A stretch of 64,000 nt of DNA. It comes from Erysipelotrichaceae bacterium. GTDB lineage: Bacteria; Bacillota_I; Bacilli_A; RFN20; DUOF01. Each line of letters starts with the position of its first letter. Position 1 is the stretch's first letter. The stretch covers positions 1 through 64,000 of the forward strand of contig SVBH01000006.1 of assembly GCA_015058985.1 (NCBI GenBank). The letters are read 5' to 3'. Below the pieces are notes generated by a model. It saw nothing but the letters and a program-made list of their open reading frames with translations, did not search any database and was not told where the DNA came from. The position numbers were made by a program, and so were the translations under genes. This document shows, piece after piece, positions 54,722 to 62,660 of this stretch.

Positions 54722-54955
54722 AACGTCCCTATTTCAGGAACGTTATAAACGCGGTACCATCCTGATTCATAAGATAAAACTCATGCATCTTAATTACTTT
54801 AACGCAGTTAACGTCTTTACTTTTCATAAAGATACTCCAGGGTGTATAACATATCTTTGTTTATCAGTTTACAGCAACCACTGACTCTCTATAAAACAAG
54901 TAGATAAGTTTCTTCCTATCAACGTATTTATATAGTAACATACTTAGTCTTTAAA
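54722..54955 (-). promoter_or_regulatory. T-box riboswitch leader of tyrS
   Basis: The minus strand carries AGGATGGTACCGCG (54751-54764). It is followed by a terminator (AACGTTCCT/AGGGACGTT, one G-U pair) and a T run before tyrS. A TAC triplet followed by A at 54844-54846 sits where the specifier is expected and encodes tyrosine. The middle region shares AACTGCGTTAAAG and TGCATGA with the ileS leader. With the terminator at 54977-55010, it accounts for the 317-base gap between tyrS and the next gene. Confidence 0.93.
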
Positions 54956-54976
54956 AGCAACTAAACCTTTTTCATA

Positions 54977-55010
54977 TAAAAAGGCGTACTGATATTTCAA
55001 TCAATACACC
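54977..55010 (-). terminator. Intrinsic terminator of the YtxH-like gene
   Basis: An 11-bp stem GGTGTATTGAT/ATCAGTACGCC, with G-U pairs, is followed on the minus strand by five T, just after the stop at 55017. Confidence 0.7.
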
Positions 55011-55016
55011 TAATGA

Positions 55017-55352
55017 TTATTTTTCCATTGTATCTTTTACTTCTTTTTTTAAATTCTTGATAGATTTTTTCATTGTATCCATTGTTTCCATTCCTTTTTC
55101 TTTCATCGAAGAAAAATCAATGCTATCAAATTTTTTCTTTAATTTTTTATATTTGCTCATTAAAGAATTCTTCACATCATCTACTGTAATGTTTTTTATC
55201 TCATCATATAATTGAGAAAAACATTCTTTCATATCTTCATATATAGTTTCAGGTGTTTCGCAAATCTTGAAATTGCTTTTGTTAGCTTTACTACTAATAA
55301 AAGAACCTATCATTACACCTGTGCCTAAAATAAGTATGTTTGTTAAAGTCAT
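55017..55352 (-). CDS. YtxH-like small membrane protein, 111 aa
   Basis: One N-terminal membrane span (TLTNILILGTGVMIGSFIS) is followed by a long, charged, mainly helical region rich in Lys and Met. This is the build of YtxH/YtxG-type proteins. In B. subtilis murC is followed by ytxG and ytxH, and here the ATG overlaps the murC stop by four bases (ATGA), which supports the call. The family is linked to general stress in B. subtilis, but its function is unknown. Confidence 0.7.
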   Translation of the reverse strand: MTLTNILILGTGVMIGSFISSKANKSNFKICETPETIYEDMKECFSQLYDEIKNITVDDVKNSLMSKYKKLKKKFDSIDFSSMKEKGMETMDTMKKSIKNLKKEVKDTMEK

Positions 55353-56590
55353 TTTTTCATCTCCCTTATTATTCCTTCTTTAATAGTATTAACATTTTTT
55401 GAACTGCTCATTAAAAAAAGATTATTTTGATAATTTTTAAATCTTGAATAATCATCTTTTAAAAGAATAATTGATTCATCTAAGGTTGATAAATAATCAT
55501 CTTTTATATCAATTCCTGCTTCTTTTTTTGAACAAGTTGGAAAAGGAGTGATGTATGCCTCATCCACCATTTTAAATACTTCCACAAAATCTAATCCAAA
55601 TTTTTTTATACGTGAGTATCGATCTGGTTTGAAAATTAAAACGATTTTTTTATTTGGATATTTTTGTTTTATTGAATCTATAGTTGCTTTTATTTCATTT
55701 GGATGATGTCCATAATCATCAATAAAAATGTTATTTTTATATTTAGATTCAGTAAATCTTCTTTTTGCTAATGGAAGTGCTTTTATTCTTATCTTTTCAC
55801 CTAAAATATATAACACACTGATACAAGCTAAAACATTTAATAAATTATGCTTTCCATATATATTTAAATTCATTGTCCTTTGATATTTTTTATCGATATA
55901 TAAGTCGAAAGTAATTCCTTTTTTATGTAATTTAATGTTATCAGCAAATACATTATTATTTTTACTTAATCCGTAGGATATTGCATTAGGAATATTTCTT
56001 AAAAAAGCATCATCTCCATTTACTATGACTTTAGTTTTGACTTGACTAATAAATTCTAAGAAAGCATTCCGATAGTCTTCTTTGGTTTTGTAATAATCTA
56101 CATGATCGTAGTCAATATTGGTTATGACTAAATAATCAGGATGATAGTTTAAAAACACTCGATTGTATTCACAAGCTTCAAAAACAAAATATGGAGAATT
56201 ATTAAAAGTTGAGTTCCCATCCCCAATAAGACAATTACTATTTAACATATTAGCTAAAAAGGTTGAGGTAGTTGTTTTGCCATGTGTACCTGCAACTGCG
56301 ATAGAAATATGATCATTTATTATTTCTTCCAAAAGATTAGGATATTTAATAGTTTTTTTGTTTTCAATTTTCATGTCTGAGAAACTATTTCCTAAAACAA
56401 TAAAATCAAAATCCTGATAATTCATATCATCAAAGCTTTCTATTTTTACATTATTATTCTTTAATCTTTCTTCAGTGAATATGTAATCTTTTGTGTCTGC
56501 ACCAGCCACAAAATGTCCTTTTTCTTTCAAAAACATCGCCAAAGCAGACATTCCAGTCCCTTTTATACCAACAAAGTAGTATTTCATCAT
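55349..56590 (-). CDS. murC: UDP-N-acetylmuramate:L-alanine ligase MurC
   Basis: MurC adds the first amino acid of the peptidoglycan stem. The 413-residue protein has the N-terminal GIKGTGMSALA loop, the ATP motif AVAGTHGKTTTSTFLAN (about 95-111), FEACEYNRVFLNYHPDY and the C-terminal FIDDYGHHPNEIKATI. It lies outside the dcw cluster with a YtxH-like gene, as in B. subtilis. GGTGAT precedes two adjacent ATG codons; the second may be the true start. It is slightly shorter than B. subtilis MurC (432). Confidence 0.95.
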   Translation of the reverse strand: MMKYYFVGIKGTGMSALAMFLKEKGHFVAGADTKDYIFTEERLKNNNVKIESFDDMNYQDFDFIVLGNSFSDMKIENKKTIKYPNLLEEIINDHISIAVAGTHGKTTTSTFLANMLNSNCLIGDGNSTFNNSPYFVFEACEYNRVFLNYHPDYLVITNIDYDHVDYYKTKEDYRNAFLEFISQVKTKVIVNGDDAFLRNIPNAISYGLSKNNNVFADNIKLHKKGITFDLYIDKKYQRTMNLNIYGKHNLLNVLACISVLYILGEKIRIKALPLAKRRFTESKYKNNIFIDDYGHHPNEIKATIDSIKQKYPNKKIVLIFKPDRYSRIKKFGLDFVEVFKMVDEAYITPFPTCSKKEAGIDIKDDYLSTLDESIILLKDDYSRFKNYQNNLFLMSSSKNVNTIKEGIIREMKK

Positions 56591-56684
56591 ATCACCAATA
56601 TATAATATGATTAGAATCTTAAAAAAGTGAAAAAAATCATTCCATTTGTATGGAAAAACTTATATATATTTTTTTATTAAGCAT

Positions 56685-56710
56685 ATAAAAAAATCCCCTA
56701 GTAGGGGATT
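56685..56710 (-). terminator. Intrinsic terminator of the 56719-57801 gene
   Basis: The stem AATCCCCT/AGGGGATT with a 3-base loop is followed on the minus strand by seven T. Confidence 0.88.
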
Positions 56711-56718
56711 CTTGTTAG

Positions 56719-57801
56719 TTAATATCTATTGCTATCAAAAACAATTTCATAAGAATTTTCTGTATTTTTTTCTTTTATCAATTCAATCAATTTTTCATTG
56801 TATTTTATATTATTTCTATTTACATCATTAATCAAATCGACAATTTTTAGATAATGCTTTGTATTGTTATCTATAGATTTATTGATTTTATCTGTGCATA
56901 ATTCAATTCCTTTATTTAAATCATATTTTATGCAATCTAATTTTGATGCTAAATCAGCAAATTTATGACTAATATTATCATTAATTTTGTCAATTGAACT
57001 TACTATATTTTGGTTTATTCTTAGCATCTCATTTTGCCACTTTTCTTGCTCATATAAATTAATCAATTCTTTAATTGAATCTCCTCTTCTATTGATGAAA
57101 TACCATAGCATCGTACTAATTGCTTCTTCCGTGCAATAATATTCAGGAATAATTTTAAGAGAGTTAATTAATAGTTTTCGTACATTACCATAATTTTCAA
57201 TAAGTTTTTCCCTTTTTTCTCCATCTAAAACGAATTGATTTTCTATTTGATAGTCATTAACAGTAATATCTTTGATATAATTTTCAATCATTGGTTTATT
57301 TTTTTCATATATGGAATTTTGTGAACATAAATTATTAAAACATTCTACATAAGTTGTTTTAGTTATTTTAATATCTTTAATTTTTTCTTGAGAATTATCT
57401 AAATAAAAATTTGTTGTTCCATATTCATTATTGTACATATAACGTTTTATTTCTTCAAATTTATCTTGGTTTTCACTTATAAACTTTTCACATTTTCCTA
57501 TTAACCATTTTTCATGTTCTATTTCTGTTTTAAAACGCTTATAACCTAAAAATTTAGATTCATATTCATAGATCTTATTTTTTGCTACCTTTAAATCTTC
57601 CATTGTATATTGAAATTGATGATATAAACCTAAATCAAGCGTTTTTAAAAATTTGGAATATTGACAATCTAAATCTTTTACAAAGTTTTCACATAGTTCG
57701 AAATTAAAAGCATATCTTTTTTCATTTGTTACTTTTTTAATGAACAAATAGGACCAGAATAATTCCACCTCTAACAAATCTCTTTCATTAACATTGGTCA
57801 T
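56719..57801 (-). CDS. Hypothetical helical protein, 360 aa
   Basis: I do not recognise this protein. It looks soluble and almost entirely helical, with high Lys, Glu, Asn and Tyr content. The C-terminal third (about 260-350) is a likely coiled coil (NIVSSIDKINDNISHKFADL and onward). A hydrophobic stretch near residue 230 (AISTMLWYFINRRGDSI) is probably a buried helix. AAGGAGG precedes the ATG at 57801. A perfect 8-bp inverted repeat (57829-57848) lies between its start and the transporter gene upstream. No function is proposed. Confidence 0.7.
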   Translation of the reverse strand: MTNVNERDLLEVELFWSYLFIKKVTNEKRYAFNFELCENFVKDLDCQYSKFLKTLDLGLYHQFQYTMEDLKVAKNKIYEYESKFLGYKRFKTEIEHEKWLIGKCEKFISENQDKFEEIKRYMYNNEYGTTNFYLDNSQEKIKDIKITKTTYVECFNNLCSQNSIYEKNKPMIENYIKDITVNDYQIENQFVLDGEKREKLIENYGNVRKLLINSLKIIPEYYCTEEAISTMLWYFINRRGDSIKELINLYEQEKWQNEMLRINQNIVSSIDKINDNISHKFADLASKLDCIKYDLNKGIELCTDKINKSIDNNTKHYLKIVDLINDVNRNNIKYNEKLIELIKEKNTENSYEIVFDSNRY

Positions 57802-57828
57802 CAGTAATCCTCCTTGGGTTATTATTGA

Positions 57829-57848
57829 TTATGATTTTACAATCATAA
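57829..57848. other. Inverted repeat upstream of the 360-aa gene
   Basis: TTATGATT/AATCATAA, 8 bp with a 4-base loop and no T run on either side. It may be an operator or a weak mRNA hairpin at the end of the transporter transcript. Confidence 0.35.
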
Positions 57849-57887
57849 GAGACCATTGTTAACCAGAAAAAGACTTATCCACATTTT

Positions 57888-59210
57888 TTATATTCCCCAG
57901 AATAGCCAAGTTATTAAATATCCAGACATAACAGCAACAATTGTAAAAGGAACACTTATCTTCATAAAGTCTCCAGTTTTTACTTCATATCCTTCTTTTC
58001 TTAGAATACCAATTCCTGTTATATTAGCAGAGGCACCAATTGGAGTAATATTTCCTCCCAGAGTAGAACCTACTAAAAGTCCAAAATATAAAATGTAAGG
58101 GGTAATACCCATTGAAAGTGAAACTCCTTCAATGACAGGAAGCATTGTAAGTACATAAGGAATGTTATCTACAAAAGCAGAGATAATAACACTAGCAAAG
58201 ACTATAATTGTATACATTAAGAAGACATTATCTCCACCTAGTTTTATTAAAAGTCCAGATAATTCATTTATTACTCCCGCTTTTGTTATACCCATTATAA
58301 CGATAAATAGAGAAGCTAAAAGTAATAAAGTTTGATAATCTATTTCTTTTATAACTTTTTTTGTCATTGAAAAATCTTTCTTTCTAATAACATTTATTAT
58401 TAGTCCTAATATTAAAAATCCCATACAAATAAAACCATTTCTTAAATCATATATAGTATTTAAAGTTTTATTAGCAGGTGCTTTTAAGAAAGAAGCAAGT
58501 ATTAAAGAAACAATTACTCCACCCATTAAAAAAGTAGGAACATAGTCATTAACTTCTGTTTTTTTATTTTCCTTTAAAGGCTGAGTAGCTTTTCTAAATA
58601 AAAACATTAAAATAAATAAAGTTAAAAATGCTCCAATTTCTACTATAAAAAACATACTAGGTTTTCCTTTGAATACAAAGAAATCAAAGAAAGTCATATT
58701 AGCATATCCACCTAGCAAAATAGATGTTGTATCACCTACTAATGTAGCAGCACCTTGCAAATTAGATGAAATAGTAATCGCTATAATAGGTGTAACAGGT
58801 GAAATTTTTTGCTGTTTACAGATAGCTAAAGCAATAGGAGCTAACATTAATACAGTAGCAACATTATCTACAAAAGCAGAAATAATACCTGCAAGCATTG
58901 ACATTCCTATAATAGCAAATTTAACATTTTTAAGTTTTGATACAACAAAATCTGCTATTCTCATTGGCATTTTTGAATCAATGAATAAAACTACTATTCC
59001 CATTGTTCCAGCTATCATCATTAAGATATTAAAATCAATAGCAGATAAAATATCTTTAAAATTTAGTGAAGTAGTTTTATCGATAGATAACCATATTGAA
59101 AAAACAATAGCAGATACTAAGCAAATATAAGCACGATATTTAGGTAGTGCTAACAATAAAACGTATGTAATCCCAAATAAAATTAATGCGGTTACAACAG
59201 TTGCAGTCAT
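57888..59210 (-). CDS. ArsB/NhaD-family ion transporter
   Basis: The 440-residue protein has about 11-12 membrane spans and the inverted-repeat build of the ion transporter superfamily. Each half carries a matching helix motif (SAFVDNVATVLMLAPI near 110 and SAFVDNIPYVLTMLPVI near 345) and a re-entrant loop (SSNLQGAATLVGDTTS and GSTLGGNITPIGASAN). This is typical of ArsB, NhaD sodium/proton antiporters and related YbiR/SLC13-like carriers. No arsenic genes are nearby, so the ion cannot be named. It stands alone between a small gene and an unknown gene. Confidence 0.88.
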   Translation of the reverse strand: MTATVVTALILFGITYVLLLALPKYRAYICLVSAIVFSIWLSIDKTTSLNFKDILSAIDFNILMMIAGTMGIVVLFIDSKMPMRIADFVVSKLKNVKFAIIGMSMLAGIISAFVDNVATVLMLAPIALAICKQQKISPVTPIIAITISSNLQGAATLVGDTTSILLGGYANMTFFDFFVFKGKPSMFFIVEIGAFLTLFILMFLFRKATQPLKENKKTEVNDYVPTFLMGGVIVSLILASFLKAPANKTLNTIYDLRNGFICMGFLILGLIINVIRKKDFSMTKKVIKEIDYQTLLLLASLFIVIMGITKAGVINELSGLLIKLGGDNVFLMYTIIVFASVIISAFVDNIPYVLTMLPVIEGVSLSMGITPYILYFGLLVGSTLGGNITPIGASANITGIGILRKEGYEVKTGDFMKISVPFTIVAVMSGYLITWLFWGI

Positions 59211-59264
59211 TTTATCCCTCCTTAATTTTTATATATTTTCTCACTTTCAATTATATTACGCAAT

Positions 59265-59287
59265 TAAAAAAACTATCATAGATAGTT
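59265..59287 (-). terminator. Intrinsic terminator of the 49-aa peptide gene
   Basis: The stem AACTATC/GATAGTT is followed on the minus strand by seven T and overlaps the stop codon at 59287. Confidence 0.8.
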
Positions 59288-59436
59288 TATTTATTTTTAT
59301 TTTTCTTTTTTAAAAATCCAAATAATCCTTTTTTTTCTTTTTTAGCTGGTTGCGCAATTTCATTAATTTTTGCTAAATCTTCAGGTTTTAAAATTGAAGT
59401 TTCATGTGTTACACGATTTTTTGTTTTATTTTCCAT
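59287..59436 (-). CDS. Small basic peptide, 49 aa
   Basis: A short reading frame starts at ATG 59436, overlaps the trmB stop by 11 bases and ends exactly at a terminator. The product starts MENKTKNRVTHETSILKP, has a short helix (EDLAKINEIAQ) and ends in KKGLFGFLKKKNKNK, a basic Phe/Leu-containing tail that could bind membranes or RNA. GGGAG lies about nine bases upstream. The coupling to trmB and the precise terminator make it likely to be a real gene. I do not recognise a family. Confidence 0.65.
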   Translation of the reverse strand: MENKTKNRVTHETSILKPEDLAKINEIAQPAKKEKKGLFGFLKKKNKNK

Positions 59437-60085
59437 TGTCTATTCTCCCTTCATAAGTAGCTTCCAGTCTATGTATTGGATTGCCCATTTCTCTGAATCT
59501 TTTTTCGTATTCAGTAGGAACATCAATATTACTATCTGTCAATGGATAATTATAACTGACATTTTCTAAATTCCAACCATTTTCTTGAAAAGATTCTACG
59601 GAATAATCAAATAATCCTCGATTATCAGTTTTGAAAACCACTTTTCCATCTTTAACTAGAATATTTTTATACATATCCAAATAAGTAACATATGTTAATC
59701 TTTTTTTAGTAGTTCTCTTTTTAGGCCAAGGATCAGAAAAGTTTAAGTATATTTGATTGATTTCTTCTGCCTCAAAAATATTTTCTAGATTAATTGCATC
59801 AACATTCATTATTTTAACGTTTGTTAGTTCAAGAGAATTAATCTTTTTTAAAGCAATCGCTGCTACTGTTTCTGCCCTTTCAATTCCTATAAAATTGATG
59901 TTAGGGTTTTTACTTGCTAAGCCACAAATAAAATCGCCTTTTCCCATGCCTATCTCTAAATAGATAGGATTATTATTTCCAAACAACTCATTCCATTTAC
60001 CTTTATAAACAGTTCCATCTTTGATAGATAATTCATCTAAACTTTCTAACAAAGGTCTTGCCCATTTTTTATTTCTAAGTCTCAT
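59426..60085 (-). CDS. trmB: tRNA (guanine-N7)-methyltransferase TrmB
   Basis: TrmB methylates G46 of tRNA. The 219-residue protein starts with RLRNKKWARPLLE and has the SAM-binding LEIGMGKGDFICGLA (about 43-57), FIGIERAE, and the substrate motif LNFSDPWPKKRTTKKRL (about 113-129). The C terminus has PTEYEKRFREMGNPIHRLEA. Length is normal. It follows coaX by six bases. Confidence 0.96.
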   Translation of the reverse strand: MRLRNKKWARPLLESLDELSIKDGTVYKGKWNELFGNNNPIYLEIGMGKGDFICGLASKNPNINFIGIERAETVAAIALKKINSLELTNVKIMNVDAINLENIFEAEEINQIYLNFSDPWPKKRTTKKRLTYVTYLDMYKNILVKDGKVVFKTDNRGLFDYSVESFQENGWNLENVSYNYPLTDSNIDVPTEYEKRFREMGNPIHRLEATYEGRIDNGK

Positions 60086-60091
60086 AATATC

Positions 60092-60868
60092 CTACTTTTC
60101 TTTTTTTGTGTTACGATGGTAAATTTCATTCATACCTTCAAGTTGTAAATATTCATCTACCATAACTGGGACTTTACATAATCCTGCTACTCTTTTAGCA
60201 ATTGCTCCTGTTAAAACAACATTAACTCGGTTTCCTAATTCTGCTTCAATTCTATCAACCATTCCATCAACAATGGAAGCTGCTCCATGCATTATTCCAG
60301 ATTTCATAGCTTCTGCTGTATTTCTTCCAATCACTCTTTGAGGAGCTTCAAGTGGAACATATGGTAATTGACTTGCTCTCATACTTAATGCTTCTGCCCC
60401 AATTCTTACTCCTGGTGCAATGCTTACTCCTATTAATGTTCCTTTTTCATCAATAACAGTGAATACTGTTGCGGTATTCATTCCTACAATAACTAATGGC
60501 TTTTCATATCTAGAAATTGCTCCAACAGCTCCAATAATAATATCTGAACCAATTTCTGCTGGATTATCTGCTTTAATAGGTAAACCTGTTTTTACACCTG
60601 CTGCAATTTGCATTGGATGGTATCCTAGTAGTTCTGTTAGTGCTTCATCGATTGTTGTGATTAATTGTGCTACTACACAAGAAAGAATTGCTCCTTCAAT
60701 ATCTTGTAGGTTAATTCCTTTTCCATCAAGTAAATCACCAAAGATTTGAATATATTCTTCTTCACTTTTAGTTTTATCCGTTACGGTTTTGACTACTGTA
60801 ACTAGTTTTTCTTGTTCAAAAACTCCAAGTACGATATTAGAGTTATTGACGTTGACTGTTAAAATCAT
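60092..60868 (-). CDS. CoaX-like (type III pantothenate kinase fold) protein lacking catalytic residues
   Basis: The 258-residue protein aligns over its full length with type III pantothenate kinases, which phosphorylate pantothenate in CoA synthesis. The fold is preserved (KTGLPIKADNPAEIG, SIAPGVRIGAEALSMRASQLP, IGRNTAEAMKSGI). The catalytic motifs are not. The first, DxGNTN, reads NVNNSN (5-10), with Asn6 for Asp. GADRIV reads GSDIII, and VDFGTATT reads VGMNTATV (128-135), losing the second Asp. The protein is therefore probably not an active kinase, and may be a regulator or a diverged enzyme. GAGGAGG precedes the ATG. Confidence 0.85.
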   Translation of the reverse strand: MILTVNVNNSNIVLGVFEQEKLVTVVKTVTDKTKSEEEYIQIFGDLLDGKGINLQDIEGAILSCVVAQLITTIDEALTELLGYHPMQIAAGVKTGLPIKADNPAEIGSDIIIGAVGAISRYEKPLVIVGMNTATVFTVIDEKGTLIGVSIAPGVRIGAEALSMRASQLPYVPLEAPQRVIGRNTAEAMKSGIMHGAASIVDGMVDRIEAELGNRVNVVLTGAIAKRVAGLCKVPVMVDEYLQLEGMNEIYHRNTKKEK

Positions 60869-60941
60869 ATTTTGTCCTCCTCGCTATCATCCCTAAATGG
60901 GTATCTTGCTATTTTTGTTATTATAATAACATTTTAGTTTT

Positions 60942-62597
60942 TTAACTGCAATTATTTTTCTTGGAAGCATTAAAAATATATATTCCTAAAGTCCCAAAAA
61001 GGAGAATAGAACCTATAAGTCCTAAAAAATTATTTTGCTTCTTTTTATAGACTTCTATACTGATTGTTTTATAGGTTATGTTATTAGAAGTGTCGATAGC
61101 TTTTAAAACAATTTTATAGGTACCTTCTTGATAAATATTGAAATTATCATAATTTACAACTTGATAGGTTAAAGGACCGTCTATTTTATCAAAAACTTTG
61201 ATGTTGTTAGCTAAGGAAAAAGTTGTATTTCCTGCTTCTACTTTGTATAAATCTGAACATTCAAAATAAGGAGACTCATCTTCGTCTAAAACATATACAG
61301 TGTATGAATATAAAATAGTCGAATTATCGTTAAATACTTCAATAGTAATAGGATATTCTCCTTCCTTATTAATGGAAAAATTACCCACATCAACTATCCT
61401 AAATTTACAATCATCTGGTATCACGATGTTTTTTGTTAAATTATAAGATGAATTTACTAAAAAATAAGTATCGTATTCACGTTTTACAATGATGTTGTTA
61501 TAACTAATTTTTGATATTTCTCCATTAGAAAAATAAAAAATTGTTTTACCATCTAAATTGCTTGTTGCGTCATTTGTATTAACTTGATTTTTAAATGTTT
61601 TTGTATCTTCATTGTAAATAATATATTTATTTTCAAAACTATCTTGATCAGTCAAATTATTTGCTTCAGTAATAATTCCTATTAATGATCCATTTTTACT
61701 TAAGAAAATATTTTCCACTTCTCTATTTGGGTTATCAGTTATTAAAGTTTTTTTATCCTCATAAATATTATATTTATAAATTGAATTATAATAATGGTGA
61801 TAATCCTCTATTTCAATATCATATGATTGATAAGTTATATAATTTCCATCATCACTTATTAAAGCGTTGTATGCATCATTTTTGCCCAAAGATATTCTTT
61901 TAATTTTATCATCTTTATATAAGTAAATAGTTGAGCAGTAATAATTAGAATTTAAGTAATCATTGTAACAAATCTTTTTCAAATCTTTATTAAATGGATG
62001 AAATGATCTGAATACTATTGATTGTCCATCCCCACTTATTTTAGGATCAAAACTGTCATAATTAGTGTTATTTGTTATAATCTTAATTTCATTAGAATTT
62101 AAGTCTAAAGTAATAATATTTGAACAACTTCTTTTTTGATTCGAATAATAGCTTTGACAACTACTTACAAGTCCCTTTATATTTGATGCTAAAGTTTCTA
62201 TTACTAGATAATTACCATTTGAAGACATAGTAGCGTTATAACTATGATTATTGAAATCCTTTGTCTTGTTTTCATAGGTTTCATTGAGTCTATCATAAAT
62301 TATTATATCAACACATTCTTCTTTTGTATTTTCTAATAATGATGGACATTTTTTATCACTAAAAGAAGTAGATGAAAACACAATAAAACGCCCATCGGAG
62401 GAAAGGGTGGGCATTTTACCATCACTTATATAACTAATAGTATTGTTGTTGAAATTTTTTAAATAAATTTGTTCTTCTTTTTCATAAACTACCAACGTTC
62501 CATCTAAAGAAGAAGATAAGGCGTTAATTTTGATACTGAAGAAAAGCACTCCAAGAACAAGACTTACTACAAAACAAATCAACATTCGAAGTTTCAT
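60942..62597 (-). CDS. Membrane-anchored TolB-like beta-propeller with C-terminal DUF5011-type domain
   Basis: The 551-residue protein starts at ATG 62597 after AGGTG. It has an N-terminal signal or anchor (RMLICFVVSLVLGVLFFSI). A run of about six propeller blades follows, each with an SxDGxxIxFxS strand (MPTLSSDGRFIVFSS, PKISGDGQSIVFRS, LISDDGNYITYQS). Then come one or two Ig/DUF5011-like domains (about 380-515) and a C-terminal membrane span (FLGLIGSILLFGTLGIYIF) with a short basic tail. Three blades carry a C-X10-C loop at exact 63-residue spacing (Cys84/95, 147/158, 210/221). Its C-terminal build matches the two giant surface proteins. A binding or scaffolding role outside the cell is inferred. 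Confidence 0.85.
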   Translation of the reverse strand: MKLRMLICFVVSLVLGVLFFSIKINALSSSLDGTLVVYEKEEQIYLKNFNNNTISYISDGKMPTLSSDGRFIVFSSTSFSDKKCPSLLENTKEECVDIIIYDRLNETYENKTKDFNNHSYNATMSSNGNYLVIETLASNIKGLVSSCQSYYSNQKRSCSNIITLDLNSNEIKIITNNTNYDSFDPKISGDGQSIVFRSFHPFNKDLKKICYNDYLNSNYYCSTIYLYKDDKIKRISLGKNDAYNALISDDGNYITYQSYDIEIEDYHHYYNSIYKYNIYEDKKTLITDNPNREVENIFLSKNGSLIGIITEANNLTDQDSFENKYIIYNEDTKTFKNQVNTNDATSNLDGKTIFYFSNGEISKISYNNIIVKREYDTYFLVNSSYNLTKNIVIPDDCKFRIVDVGNFSINKEGEYPITIEVFNDNSTILYSYTVYVLDEDESPYFECSDLYKVEAGNTTFSLANNIKVFDKIDGPLTYQVVNYDNFNIYQEGTYKIVLKAIDTSNNITYKTISIEVYKKKQNNFLGLIGSILLFGTLGIYIFNASKKNNCS

Positions 62598-62660
62598 TTT
62601 TTTCACCTAAGCGAATTATAATGACTTTTTTTGTATTTTCAATACCTTCGACAAAACTAG

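Noticed and set aside
57875-57883. Perfect DnaA box TTATCCACA
   Set aside because: A single box is expected by chance about once in an AT-rich 64 kb window; there is no cluster, no dnaA and no origin features nearby.
58669-59130. 153-codon frame antisense to the ion transporter
   Set aside because: It mirrors the membrane-helix codons of the real gene and has no SD.
60420-60749. 109-codon frame antisense to the CoaX-like gene
   Set aside because: It has no SD and lies within a well-aligned coding region on the minus strand.
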